This document shows, in pieces, positions 23,078 through 36,299 of a stretch of DNA of 64,000 nt (positions are counted from its first letter, which is position 1; every line of letters begins with the position of its first letter). The notes under the pieces were generated by a model that saw only the letters and a program-made list of their open reading frames with translations, was not told the origin of the DNA and did no database searches. A program made the translations under genes and the position numbers. Source of the stretch: Argentina anserina (lineage: Eukaryota > Streptophyta > Magnoliopsida > Rosales > Rosaceae); the NCBI RefSeq assembly GCF_933775445.1, contig NC_065872.1:8184001-8248000 (forward strand). Reading direction: 5' to 3'.

Positions 23078-24614
23078 ATGGAGCCAGAGGCTGAGATTGA
23101 TCGGTTGCCTCTGGACCTCTTGGCTAATATCTTTGTTCTCATCACTTCCTTCACTGATTTGGCCCAGTACGTTTTCTTATGCATTTCATCATCATCATCA
23201 ACTGATTACTGTCTTTGAATTAAACTATTCTGGGTTGTTGATTTCTTTCTTTTGCTGTTTCTGAATTTGGTTTTGTTGTAAATTTGTGAAGAGCAAGCGG
23301 TGTGTGTAGAAAATGGAAACAGGGGGTGAAGCAGAGCCTTGGACGCAGAGAGAGTTTGAGCTTTGCTGGTTGGAAGATGGATGATGACTCCACCGCTCGT
23401 GTTCTTCGCTATGCTTACAGCCTCAGAGACTTAGATATGTATGTAATTTGGGTTCTCTCTGTTTCTACATATTTGCTATTATTTTCTAAAAGCTTTGTTA
23501 AGTAGGTTGCAAGTTAGGATCAAAGTCAAACGCAAACTGGAAAGTGAAAGAAACCCACTTTGGTTTTCATTTCCCATGATCATTCACTAACTTTAACTTA
23601 TTACTTCAATCTAAGTTTTGCTACTAGCTGAACAAAGTTGATCAATTTCTATGCTTAGTTTGGTTGGTCAATTTAAATCTCTAATAATGTGGGTGATATT
23701 CGAGATGTACTAATTAAGTTCACTGATGAATTGGTTGTTGTTGTTGTTGTTTGTTGTCAGTTCAAGAAGCCGGTGGGGTTGTCAGATATCCGACACCGGA
23801 TTGTACAGGATCTCTTTGGCAAAGTGTATCAGCAATTTAACATCCATATCGTTATGGGGTATTACAGGGATCACAGACAAAGGTGTTGTTCATTTGGTAA
23901 GTCATATGCCTAATGGGTAAGGGCTTTTGGTTTAGCTAAATAAAGGTTTCTTCTTTCTAAGATGATCTTATTTTGCAACAGATATCCAGAGCTAATTCCT
24001 TGCAGCGTCTGAATATTGGTGGCACATTCATCACAGATGAATCACTGTATGCCATTGCTAATAACTGTCCACATTTGAAGGTATGTTGTTCAGGGGGAAT
24101 TCGGGCATGTTTTTGAAGTGCTTTTGTTGAAAGTACTATTACATTTTTACTAGGTAGTACCTAAGCCAGAAGCATGTTTGTTAAAACACATTTTTCGTTA
24201 AAAGATTCAAGTGTTTCCAAAATGTACGTGGAAGCATTATCGGAGAACTTAGCAAGCAAATTTTAGATGTCTAAGAACTTCTGGCAGGTTTTAAAAGCAT
24301 TGCTAAGCACATGTTTATCGCCATTTTCCAAATGCGTTTTCTGGAATCTTTTTGTTCTACAGATGCTAAACTTCTTTCTGCCTGTTGTGTTCTTTCAGAC
24401 TATTGTTCTATGGAGCTGCCGTCACGTAACAGAGAACGGCCTTCTCGTTCTTGTAAATAGTTGCCGCAAGCTCGAGTCCATCAATGTATGGGGGACCAGA
24501 GTTCCGGTAGAATGCTTCATTGCTTTGCTTACTATCAGTCCAGCTCTTCAGATAAAACCCAAAGGACTGCCTTTAAGTGTTGATGCTGCTATGTTGCCGC
24601 CTTTTGTGATATAA
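23078..24614 (+). CDS. F-box / leucine-rich-repeat protein (At5g67140-like)
   Basis: Predicted substrate-recognition subunit of an SCF ubiquitin ligase; the substrate is unknown. Exon 1 starts at ATG 23078 with MEPEAEIDRLPLDLLANIF, an N-terminal F-box that continues across the first intron as ASGVCRKWKQGVKQSLGRRE. Four further exons give LRR units: SDTGLYRISLAKCISNLTSI, WGITGITDKGVVHL, ANSLQRLNIGGTFITDESLY and VLWSCRHVTENGLLVLVNSC. The C-terminus is INVWGTRVPVECFIALLTIS and onward, stop TAA 24612-24614. The size (~230 residues) and order fit the Arabidopsis F-box protein At5g67140 as I recall it. It converges with the PLC-like gene on the opposite strand, as its homologue's neighbour does in Arabidopsis. 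Intact in all exons read. Confidence 0.9.
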
Positions 24615-26124
24615 TGTGCTCATTCTTCTACTTCTCTGTTTAATGTTGCCCTACATGTGTTTTCTTTCAACTCAATGTCCTGCATGGGAGGTTGAGGTTT
24701 CTTTATCAGCTCAATTATTGCTGGTGTTTGTATTCTTGGCTTCTTGCTCTTTCTCTGTATATAATTGAATGTATAACACCCAACTTTTATTCCTTTGTGC
24801 AATGTGTGAATACGATTCAAATGAATCTAAAGTTTAATAAACACCAAATGTCCTAATGTCATTATTGTTGGAATGAGGATTCCAAGTCAAATCAAATAAT
24901 CAAGTTCATTATAAGGTAGAAATTTATGTGCCTTTAGTATATCTAAAGGCCCTCACGTTCACTTTCATAATTGCATTGCTCTTCTTTACACTTGTACACT
25001 TTTATAAGAGTAATTCTGTGTTGTAAGACATGCCCAGAGTCAAATATACAACAGTGCTCAGATATGGGTAGAAAGAACAATCCGAAAACAGATAAAATTG
25101 CAGCGAAGACTGAATGTTTAGTATGAATGACCCTTCATTAAGTGGAGAAACTAAATTGATATTTGAATCTGCATAATAATATTAAGTTCAGAATCTTAAA
25201 TTGATCTCCTGTCTACGACTGCAATCGATGAATGATCCCTAATCCAAAGCCGACATGAAATGTGAATACAACAAACTCTTGGGAAACCTAATACTGATAA
25301 TACGAGCAGCAGCAGTTCTGTAGATGCTAGGCCGTACAATCCTCTATTCATTCTACATTACTCCATTTCCTGACAGAACACCTGAAAGCACAAATGAATC
25401 ACGAAAACATTGATCAGTATGAACAATAAGGCAAATAAAAGGAAACAGAGTGAAGACAATGCAGCTACAACAAAATTTTCATTATCGGATATGGTTTATT
25501 GGCACAAACTTTCCTACTGAAGGGGTTTATATAGTCCTGTTCTTGATATAGTTACTGATGACTTTCAGGGCTTCAAAACATTTGAACGACATGCCAATTA
25601 CTGACCAGATTGAACTGTAAGTATCCGACCAGCACAAAAGATGAAAATAAAAGAAACCAGTTTTCAAGTGACCTCTTTGACCAATCAACCATATACAAAA
25701 ACAAAGAAATGGATGATTCTGATACGAACTGGAACATTTGCATCAAACTTTTATAATAAATAGGTGAATAAAAAAATTATAGGGTGTAAGTTGCCAAAAT
25801 TCATATATTTGAGAACCAGCTACATAAAGAAGCACATCCATACCTGAACTAATTCTTGGTGCTTCATGAGTATTATGTCTTCAGGTGCAACTCCATAATT
25901 TGTTGCACAAGTTATAATTTCTTCGGCAAGTCATACAAATACGTCTCCTTTAAAATCTTAACTGATATATCATTACTCTAGATACAGAGAACCAGTCAAC
26001 CTTCACTTTCCACACAACTAGGCAGAGTACTCAGCCACTGCTCTAAACCTTAGTATTCATATAATATAATAGAAACACCTCAAGAAGTAACTCACTGCCT
26101 ATCCTAGTTATGTAGATGTTGCAG
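24615..26124. other. convergent 3' region between the F-box and PLC-like genes
   Basis: Holds the 3' UTRs of two convergent genes. A polyA-like region for the F-box gene is plausible near 24760-24840. The middle and the part up to 26124 show no coding segment I can support; the latter probably includes a long 3' UTR of the PLC-like gene. Confidence 0.5.
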
Positions 26125-28175
26125 TCATAACCAAAAAGCCATCAGTGGAAGAAAAAACAAAAACGCAATTATATGATTCGTAGAAGAAAGCTTTGAAGCA
26201 GAATTCGCAAACTGAACAGAGCCAGAGAAGCTTCCTGCATTGTTGATTGCTGGACTTCTAGTAGGTGCAGAAACATTCTTGCATGATCCAAAAGGTACTC
26301 CAGGCTGTAAAATTCCAACAGTGTTTTCTTATAAGTTATAATCAACCATAAAGTTGTGAAAATTGATTTGGATGGAGTAAACAAACAGAAGAAAACTGAA
26401 TGCCAGAAAAACTAATATAAACTAACCTGGCAGGCAGCGAGTGTACTACACCCACAAAGTGTTGGTCCATTCATCCTATCAACAGCATCAAATACACCTC
26501 CGCCATCACTCCGCTGCATTAGTATCATTACTAACTTAGCTCACATTTATAGTTGGATGTCGTTCCATATGTTTTTCTTTCCTAGATAAAATCCCCATAC
26601 CATGTAAAAGTTGACAGCCAAAAAGTTTGGCATCACTCCAGCTGCTTTGTAACAGGTTCCTACCATCGCTTGAAGTGAAGTTGAATGCTCTTTGCATGCT
26701 TCGGTTTCAACTGGATATGTTGAGAAATGATTTTGGAAGAAAAGAGAGGCACTTTTTGAAGTCAGTGCCTTTGATTCTTTCCTCTTGGGGCACGAACCGG
26801 GCCTGACCCCAGGATCTCCAGCTGTAAATCCAGTCAATGAAGACTACTAAGTACATATTTAAATATTAGTTGGACGGCATAATTGATGATATTACACTCC
26901 TTAGTACTTACATTCATTTTCCACCATGTACTTCCATTGGTAAGCTACTCCCTCCTGTGCTTCTTTTGTAGCATCAGAGGTGAAAACAATAAGCCGGTGA
27001 TTATCCTGCACCATCTCAGTCACAGTAGGCCAGTCCTCACCCTTCCTTGGCATTTTGGATACTGGAAACCAATATTTGTCCAATCCAGCCTTAGTAAACA
27101 ATGTTGTTAGCCCTTTTGTAGTATGCACATAGTCCTCAATAATAATAGTCACAATCTCTGTTGGGTTCTGGCTTAAAAATGCTTCCACCTCCGTCAAAGT
27201 GTTAATAGCAGGTTGCTGAGAGCAATACATATGGACACATTATACCCAAGAACTCACATTATTAACAATCAAGTGTTAAAATGGAAGGCAGAAGAATATT
27301 ACAAATGCAGTGAAGTTGAAGCATTGCCCTTTAAACGAATGGCAGAGCCAGATATCATCCTCGAAATCATACATATCCAACATCAACCCCCTCACTCCAT
27401 TCTACAAACAGCATAACATAAACCAATAAGCTTTCCATCATTAAACAATAGTTAAAAAAACAAACAGAGAGAATACTTTCATAGTTTCATTCTAATTTTA
27501 AATTCCCAGGAAACAAAACAAAAGAAAGGAATGACATTCCAAACGTATCATATTTCCCTCTCAACCTCTAACCAACCAAAAACATTGCAGATAAAAAGAA
27601 TATATACCCTCAACTGGTTAGTCACTGTATCTTCCTGATTGTAAAATGTGAGTCTCTGCACACCGGGCAAAGGCGGCGCGTCGACGATGCTGAACGAGTT
27701 GTGAGTCACCAACCATGTGTACTTGTTGAAAGGCAAGCCATTAATCTACAAACAACGCCCAAATCAACAAAACCAAGAACATGGGCTAATCACAATCACT
27801 TGAATTCAGCTAAAACAGTTCAAAACCATGACAGAAAAGGCTTACAATCGAAGTGGGTACGATGGCCTGGCCTCTGGTGCAGACAGGTTGAGTCTTGCCT
27901 GCAGCAGGGCAGTTGCCACAGTAAAGACCGGGACCACAGTCGGTGGCGGCAGCACAAGCTTCTAGAAGCTGTGAATTATTACAACACAAAAGCTCAAATG
28001 CATATACAAGCAATGAAACACAACAGATCTCAATGTGGAAATGAACAGAGACAAAACATACCTGGCAGTTTCCATTGGAGCAAGCAGAGATTGTGGAGAA
28101 GACAGAGAAGAAGAGTAAGAGGAGACAGAGATACCCAATTGTGGTGCTTTGGTGGTGTGGTGAACAGGGTAACAT
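26125..28175 (-). CDS. PI-PLC X domain-containing protein, GPI-anchored (At5g67130-like)
   Basis: Secreted, membrane-anchored protein with the X domain of phosphatidylinositol-specific phospholipase C; the plant substrate is not established. It starts at ATG 28175. Residues ~14-32 (IGYLCLLLLFFSVFSTISAC) form a signal peptide. A Cys-rich segment (DCGPGLYCGNCPAAGKTQPV) follows, then the X domain: YTWLVTHNSFSIVDAPPLPG with the first catalytic His, and GLMLDMYDFEDDIWLCHSF with the Glu/Asp-like acidic pair and the second His. Conserved blocks FLSQNPTEIVTIIIEDYV and HRLIVFTSDATKEAQEG come next. A Cys-containing tail (TLCGCSTLAACQPGVPFGSC) leads to a Ser/Asn-rich spacer and hydrophobic end IIAFLFFLPLMAFWL, typical of a GPI-attachment signal. 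TGA at 26125-26127. No Y domain is present, as in this family. Intact. Confidence 0.92.
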
Positions 28176-29623
28176 GGCAGCTTTGATTACTGTGGAGAGC
28201 TCAAAGCTTTGCTGAAATCCCACTGCTCACCAGAGAGAGAGAGAGAGAGAGAGAGATGAGCGTGTTGGTTTTTCACTAATAGAGTTGTTTTGGGTGTTGA
28301 ACGCGGGCTTTATGTTTCTTTTTCTTTTTTTTCTTTTGAGGTAAAAAGGGTTCGTTCTATGGTTTTATCCAACTTTCTATGTGCATGCCCAGTTGCCAAC
28401 GGCTCCATTATCACCATTATCATTCACTAATTGGCTATTAGTTGCTGATGAGAGATGAATGCGTAGATTTTGAGATGAAAAAAGTTATAATTATGTTAAG
28501 GTCCGATGAGCAGAATTTCATAAATTATAATATATTAGTTATAAATTCGCTAGGTTTGCTCACTTAAGAGACTATTTTAACGGACTGAGAGAGAAATACA
28601 TCTTAATTGCATGAATTGAAGTGGCTACGCGCGTCGTGTGTGCCCATACATTTAGCCTCAGCTATGGGAGGCTGATTTTCATGATAGTAACATCTTTAAA
28701 ATGTGTTTTCACTTATCTATCACCGGCTTTTGGCTTGGATAGGGCTTCAAAATTATCCCTTAAGGTTAGCAACCCTTTAAATTCACATTGTCGTTTTTTG
28801 TTATTTTTTCCGCTTTTTTTGTTTTTAAAGAAGTGAATAGTCATATAATTCAACAGTTTTCTTCACTAATACGTACCCAAATTAAGTTTTAGCAACAATA
28901 AACTGTTATGCCTATCAACCTAAACGAGGTAAACATTCTAGCAAGTAAACTCCATTACCGAATTGACGAATTCACTGCAGGCGTATTCATAGTACTACGA
29001 AACTGAAAAACGAACAACCTCGCCGTAGCTGATAATCTCTCCGTAGATTAGAAATTGGCTTTTGATTTTTGAAGTTTTGGGTTTGAACTCCAGATGGAAC
29101 TTCCTACAGTGGTTCTCACGTGGTAGGTAGGTTTGCCTTTCAAGTCTGAACTCTGAAGTATCCTTCTCGTCACGCAATTGTATTGTTAGTAGTTGATGCT
29201 AGCTGGTACGAATTTATAAACATAACTCTAAAAGCTCCACAACAATATTTGACAAACTATAGTGAAGGTGCAACTATTCAGCTCTTAAAATTAATAGTAA
29301 TAATCAGATATAAATTGTACCAGTTAAGTGCAAGAAGGTAATGCTGAAGAGCGTTCAAGTTGTATTAAAAAAATTCATGTCAAGGGTGGTATTTTTGATT
29401 CACTATGCTAGTGACTTTTGGAGCTTCAGCAAGTACAATCAGATTTGGAGTAAAATGAATCGCTAAAATTAATGTTCAATCTCTTTAAAGAAGGCAATGG
29501 CCCCTTTACTACAAAATGAGGACGAATACATCTGTGGTCAATGGGAAAAAGAGGATGCATCTTTTACCTGTAAGCGAATGGCCAACTGAAAAAGTGAATC
29601 AAAAGATCGAAATAAATTGCCAA
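28176..29623. other. PLC-like promoter side and CLF 3' flank
   Basis: A (GA)n run at about 28231-28257 lies in the likely 5' UTR of the PLC-like gene. The centre is AT-rich with nothing recognised. The part near 29500-29623 is probably 3' UTR of CLF. Confidence 0.5.
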
Positions 29624-30718
29624 TTAAGCAACCTTCTTTGCGCGACCGCTTGAAGGGGCACCATCGTCCCTTTTTGACCCGGATGCCTCAGGCTTCCGAG
29701 CCCAAGCAGGAGCTCTATCTGGCTCATAACGGTAATCATAGAAAAGTTCCTCTCCCGAAGCAATTCGTTCCTTGGCAAATATACCCACCCTGTGATCTCC
29801 AGCAACCATAATGACCTGAAATGGAATGGTTTTATTGCAAATTTGACAATTCCTTTTATATTTTGTGGCGAGAAAACAAGATGCTGCTTCACTAACCCAT
29901 GAGCTTTACCCTAAAAAAGAAAGTTCATATAGTTCCACTTAAAATCATTTGACCAACTCAGTGGCATACAAAGGGTACCTTCGCATAGCAATTTGGATCG
30001 GGAGAGTGGTTGGCAAACTTCAATTTATCACCCTTCCGATAGGCATCAAGCACAAACTGTACAAAAGCCTTTGATTATTCATGCATCTTGAAGGAGAAGA
30101 AATTAAATATCAAACAGCACCAAAGGTAGTATACCACATGCCTGATCATTGAGATTGAAGAGAAATGACGAATTTTCACGGTCATATATTTTCCCACGCT
30201 TATCTGCTTCACGATGTGAGATCAACTCCCCAGTATACTCACCAAGATATTCATGCTTGCTGACACTATTCTGAAAGGTAACCAGGAAAGTCAGCAAGCA
30301 GCAACAGGGAAACCACATCACATGCAACCCAAAATCAGGATATTTATTACCTTTAAGAAAGCCCCCCAGCCAGATACATCAGATCTTCCAAGCAAGACCT
30401 GTAGATAAATGAGAATATAAGCAGCCTGACTAGTTACTAGAGCACTGCGGCGTTTTGGATATTCCTGCTCGCTACTTAAAATAGGCCATATAGTGCCTGG
30501 TATATATAAGAGTTAAGGAAAACAACTGAAATGCAGAAGTGACATGAGATTACCCTTTGTTGTTGTTTCAGAAGAAGCTTCATATTTCTACACTCATAAT
30601 TATCACCTCTTTGGTTTGGAACCCCAAGACTACCATCACCACAACTGCAAAATGGATCATATTTTAGATATAAATTCGAACAGAGATAACAGAGCAGCAA
30701 CTAAATATTCATTTCTAC

Positions 30719-30754
<36 letters not shown>

Positions 30755-30858
30755 TGGTTTGGAACCCCAAGACTACCATCACCACAACTGCAAAATGAAT
30801 CATATTTTAGATAGAAATTCGAACAGAGATAACAGAGCAGCAACTAAATATTCATTTC

Positions 30859-30897
<39 letters not shown>

Positions 30898-33800
30898 ATG
30901 CATTGATTTCTAATTCACGGTGCCTACTGTCTTCATCTTCATGTTGTCTAAACATCTAGGACAAGCCCAACATGTAAAAGCCCACTCATATGACTATATC
31001 AAATCAGAGAACAAAATTGAATACTTCATCAAGGCTGGTCAAACTATTGAAATTACAGGTTTACCATTACATAGATATGACTATATAATTTTAATTTTCA
31101 ACACATGAGATGCAGAATTAGGCATAACAAACTAAACTCGCTTCACCTTAAAAAAAACAAACTAAATTCGCTTATCAACGCATACAAAATTAAAACCATT
31201 GAGAAACTTGAAAGCAAAAACACTTGAGTTTACATATGAAAATTTTGCCACGATACACGATATTAAGAAAATTAGTCATATGCACACCTGACCCAGCAAT
31301 TCCTACAAACATCTGGATCGCATTCTCTATCTGCAGCAAAACAGGGGCATTGACGACTTCGGCATTGACTTTTAGCACAATGACAGCCTCTAAATCTATT
31401 CTTGCACATCTTAACACACCTAGAAAAAATTGTTAAGAAAATAGAATAACATTTAGATTCATCATTCACTGAAAATATTAAAATGCAGACAGCAATCAGA
31501 GTATAAACCATTCAATGGAGCACTCTGCGAACAAACTATTAGAGCATTAAATACTCACCCACAGTACTTCTCACAACATGTCCCATTCAGAAGACAACTA
31601 CACTGCTTTCCACAAGCTGTTTGGCAAGTACATGGATTATACTGCCTGCATGGTTGATCTTTTTTCTCTGTAATTCGTTTCCTGATTGAATGGTAAGCAG
31701 CAGACTTCCAAGTATACTTCAAGCGTCGGACTCTACCCTTCCTACGTAAGAACTTTGACCTTCTTCTTGCTTCATTATTACCCTATAGTCCATTTGAGCA
31801 GAATACAGTCATTTGTTAGGGTGGTTCGTCCTGCTCAATAAACAGATAGGCATACCAACTAAAGCCACTGATCACATATTAACTAGAAATTAACCTTGGA
31901 ATACCCTTCAACAAGGGAGTTTGCAGCATCACCTGCTAGGCAGGAAACCTTACTGTCTGAGTAATTCATATACTGAAAGACCTCCCAACAAGATTTCATA
32001 CCATTCAACAGGTTTCTTGCTATTAAACAGCTGCAGTGAAGGATGTCAAACCGAATGTAAGATGGAGACAGGAAAATATTAAGTAACTGAACAATCAAAA
32101 GAAATTTTATATAAATAGAGATTTGTGTATATCAAGTGGCTATAATGAAGCTATCCACCATAAACGCTCCATGTATTTCAAAGAAACATATTATTCTGAT
32201 CTTTTTATATATTTTAAACCAGTTTCAAAAAGACATGTTTCTTTTCAACACAGTGGTAACTCAAGAAAGTACCTGTTCTTGCCAAATATCTCTATGCCTT
32301 TTTCAAAAAGACTTGTCTCGATAGTTTTCCAAGTTTTGTCATCACTGCATTCTTGCTTGTATACGTTTTCATCTACATACTCTTCTTTCCGCACATTGTC
32401 ATCACTACTAGTGGCAGGTGGATCCGTGATCATCTCATTTGATGAGGCATCAAGAACTTCACCCTGAACTACTTTGTTACTGTCCTTCAGTGGTGAATCC
32501 CTCATAGACCTTCCACTGGTAGAAGATTTTAGATTCTTTTGTGAAGAAGAACTAGTGTCTTCATTATCTTTGCTTGAATTAGATCTAAGCTTCAAATCAC
32601 TTGCACCAAGACCACCATCAACTATTGAATTGCAATCAGAAGCCACAGTTTTCTTCTGCCTCTTCTGCATACACACCAAAACACGCTCTGCAACTCTCTT
32701 GCTGTTCCTCTTAGGAATTCCACTTTTCCCTGCTACCCTAGTCTTTGAGGATATTGGATCATGGCTACAAGTATCATCCTGTCTGGTTTCATTTTCTGAA
32801 TCACTGCTTTCTGATATGTTTTTTGCATTTGATGAAGCGCTTTCACTTTGGAAGGACTTTCCCTTCCTTCTAGATAAACCCAAAGATCTCTTGAAATCTT
32901 TTTCTTCTCGATAGTCATTCATCGAAGAGCTTACTGTAGCAATGCCTTCAGATTTCCGTACCTGAAAAGGGGACAGTTTGAAAATACATGAACAAATTAT
33001 TTGCAATTTCCTATACTATTCCTTGCTACACAAATTCTTTACATGCAACACATACCGATCTATAACAATTTGGACCACACAGCACATTTTCATCATCTGG
33101 TGGACTCCTAGGAGCTTGTTTCTCACCCTGACAAGGTTTTGTATCAGTAAAGAATATGAAAGTCTGTCAATCAGACAGCTATTAACTAGTTGCTTACAGG
33201 AAAGACAAGATCTTGTGAGCATCCATGCAATCTGCAATCAAATACCTGCCAAAATGAAGCAAGAGTGGAACAATTAATATAAGACAAAACAGCACGAGGT
33301 GAAATTACATATATAATACTTACGAGACATCGTCGACAAAATAGGTTATCAAATGAATCAAGAGCAGCTTCCAGATCTTTATCAAGAAAAGAATTGTCAT
33401 TTTTTGAGAGGTCTTCATTATCTGTAAACTTTGAGATCCCCATGGACTCCTCTTCTTTCATAAGAACTTCATATCTTGCCTGTATAAGATGTTGATGGTG
33501 TTTCATATCTCTGTAAAGTCAGCAAAAAGAAAATGGGAAACGGCTGGACCAAATCTTACACTGACCAGTGTTTATTACTTTACAAATTGGACAGAGAAGC
33601 ATGGCAAATTGGAAAAGGGGTCCCAAGAACCAGAATAAGGAAAATTCTATACCTTGACTTCAGCAGGACTTCTGGAGAAATATTGTGCCAATGACTCCAA
33701 CACAGGATCGGTGACACCAGCTTCTTTTATAGTCATGCTGGCATTTCATAATCAATTGATCAGAGAATCACATGCAGTCAAAAAGTGAAAGTACATATGC

Positions 33801-36299
33801 TTTTGTACTCCATTCAGATTGTTGATTTGCATAAAGAAAAGTATCACACTAAATGATCGATTAAAGATGAGAAATCTGGGTCTGACCATATAATGCGGAA
33901 GAGAACTCAATATATAGAAAATTTCAAATCAGCAGGTTTGTACCTCACAAAAGGAAATTAAGAATGATGCAATCACAATACTACAAACTAAGTAATAAAT
34001 TAGTGAAAACCACTTATTGGTTTCCTTTTGTAGTTTAATGGGAAAGATCAGATATTGGGAATTGCTTGTTGAACCAGATATCAAACACACGCTGCATGCT
34101 ACTACGCCATCACACGTGGGGTTTCCAACCATTTCTCACCCCATAAGCATCCAACTTCATTAAAGTTGTCAATAATTTGAGAGACTCATATTTTTCCAGG
34201 TCACTTTTATATTTCAGTTGCCAAAAAAGGTCCTTTTAAATGGTATGAAAAAAAAAGTAATTAGCTTGTCAATGGAGAACTCTTCTATAGAGAATATCAT
34301 TTTTCTAAAAATAAAAGATTGGCAACACCTTCACCCTGAGTACTGACAATCCTGCAGTCCTAGTTTGAGATATATAGAAATCCTATGATAGATTAATAAA
34401 GCATTTACTAGAGTACTGATTATGAAGCTGTTGATTGTATGATGATATAATGATTTCATGTGCAGTCCTGAATATATGGAGTGTGACAGCTAATTCAATT
34501 TCAGTACATCAACCTTAAAGGAACAAAATCATAGTTTATAACACTCATTAATATACTTGTACTAACCGAAGTATATAGTCTTCAGATTCAACAAACTCCC
34601 TCTTTTCCTCCTCCTCATCAATTGCTTCCTCCTCACTATCACTACATATAAGAGCTTCGCCTCCATTTTGATCATAATATATTCTTCTTCGACCCACAAC
34701 CGACTGATCCTCTGTCATTCTTTGATTTCTAAACAAGTATATAAAACAAACTAAATCAAAATAATAATAATAATAATAATACCTACTAAATTTAAAATAA
34801 TGATAAAAATAATACTATATCTAGCAAACTCAATTAAGTCAAAAGGATAATATGAAAATATGATATGATCACACAATATTATTGCACAAGATCTGAAATT
34901 CAATTAGTAGAGGTGAAACCTTAAAAAACCAAATCTAGAAACTGCGGTAATATTTAAATTGCACATAATTCATGACAAAAGATCAAAGATGGTACACATT
35001 ATAACAAGTACTTGTATAAAAGTTTTAAGTTCAATGCATATTTCATATCTCACAGACCAAAATACTTTCTAATGTCCCAAAAATCTGAAACATAAAACTT
35101 CAACCATTACTTTAGCATGACAGGTGTAATGAACGTTTATACATAGATCATCGGAGAAAAAACACCATACTGCATTGCGAACTCAACACACCTGTCCAAA
35201 AATACCCATGTAGTATAAGGAGGTAGTCTTTTAACTTCCGGAAGCTTAATAGGACGAACAGCATTCTTGACAGCAACGTTGGATTCTAGAAGAACTGCCG
35301 TGGAACCATGCCCATCTTCTTGAGAGCTGTCATTGCTCCCATTACTTTCATCACCATTTTGCAGCTTAAATGCATCTTGTTGCCTCTTTGTCAATATGTC
35401 ATCACTTTTACCAGGATTTAATAAGCTATTACTTCTTCTTTCCATTGACAAGTTATAAAAATTGTTAGTGACACCAGCCAATTTTTGCCTGTTTTCTTCC
35501 ATTCTTTTCTGCAACAAGAAAAAGTTCCAAACAAACAAAATAAGTTATGAGGTTGAGACTGGATATAAAATGAGTCTACAACTATCCACCACTAGTAAGA
35601 TCCATATAAATGCACCTTTATAGAAACACCGCGGTTAGTAATAACTTGCTTCTGTAGAGAATCTATAATCACTGATATATCCTTTAGGTCAATAGTCAGA
35701 GCATTTTCTTCCTTTTCCTTCATCTGAAAAAAAAAGGGCCAATTAATTTGCGACCGATTACAATATAGTAGAAATCACACTAAAATTAACTGAACACTAG
35801 AACGAAAAAGCAAAGGGGTTCCCAAAGCAGCCAATAAGTACTCTATCGACACCTGAAACTCAAAAACCTCAATTCCGAATCACCGAAACAACTTCCACAG
35901 TAATTAAAATCTATTCCAAAGCTGGTATCTGTTCTTTCGTCCGCAATGCAACCAAAATTTCGGCTAACATTGTCGAAAATCGACACTGAAATCCCAACTG
36001 AAGTACAAAACCAGATTAAGCTACATTCTTTCTCCTTCCAAATCAACCCACATTCTGCAAACTCATTCAGGAACACCCCAAAATCCACACAATTATCCTA
36101 AATTCGTATATCGATACAGAAACACAGAACCTTATATATATGATCAGACACGAGCATTATCAAAATCATGGATTTAACAACAAAGTTTAAGATCTTTCTA
36201 TCCATATCAAGCGAGAAATAGATGAATTGAGGATACCGGAGGATCCAGGAGAGGCTCCGATCTGTTGGCGGAAGCTGAAGGCGAAGCTTTCGACGTCAT
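29624..36299 (-). CDS. CLF: Polycomb H3K27 methyltransferase CURLY LEAF (E(z) homologue)
   Basis: Catalytic subunit of PRC2, placing H3K27me3 on developmental genes in the nucleus. It starts at ATG 36299 ([20 protein letters not shown]). Exons then give [57 protein letters not shown], the acidic region [18 protein letters not shown], and [21 protein letters not shown] long Ser-rich middle exon (32258-32963) follows. The Cys-rich CXC domain spans roughly 31300-31660 ([37 protein letters not shown]). The SET domain covers 29640-30400: [49 protein letters not shown] (the NHS cofactor motif) and [19 protein letters not shown]. The end SSGRAKKVA matches CLF rather than SWINGER. Stop TAA 29624-29626. 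No break was seen; one intron carries a partial exon duplication. Confidence 0.95.
30613..30898. repeat. 143-bp tandem duplication covering a CLF exon edge
   Basis: The block 30613-30755 recurs at 30756-30898 with a few differences. On the coding (minus) strand each copy holds a CT-rich tract, about 90 bases of intron, the acceptor TTTTGCAG and the first 32 bases of the exon encoding [13 protein letters not shown]. The functional acceptor is at 30644/30645. The duplicate acceptor is at 30787/30788, with only the exon's first 32 bases behind it before intron-like sequence resumes. Confidence 0.93.
34764..34790. repeat. (TAA)n-type microsatellite in a CLF intron
   Basis: About nine consecutive ATA/TAA trinucleotides lie in an intron of the CLF gene. 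Confidence 0.85.

Noticed and set aside
31190..31511. Cys-rich frames that could be taken for a separate small gene
   Set aside because: They are CXC-domain exons of CLF extended into introns.
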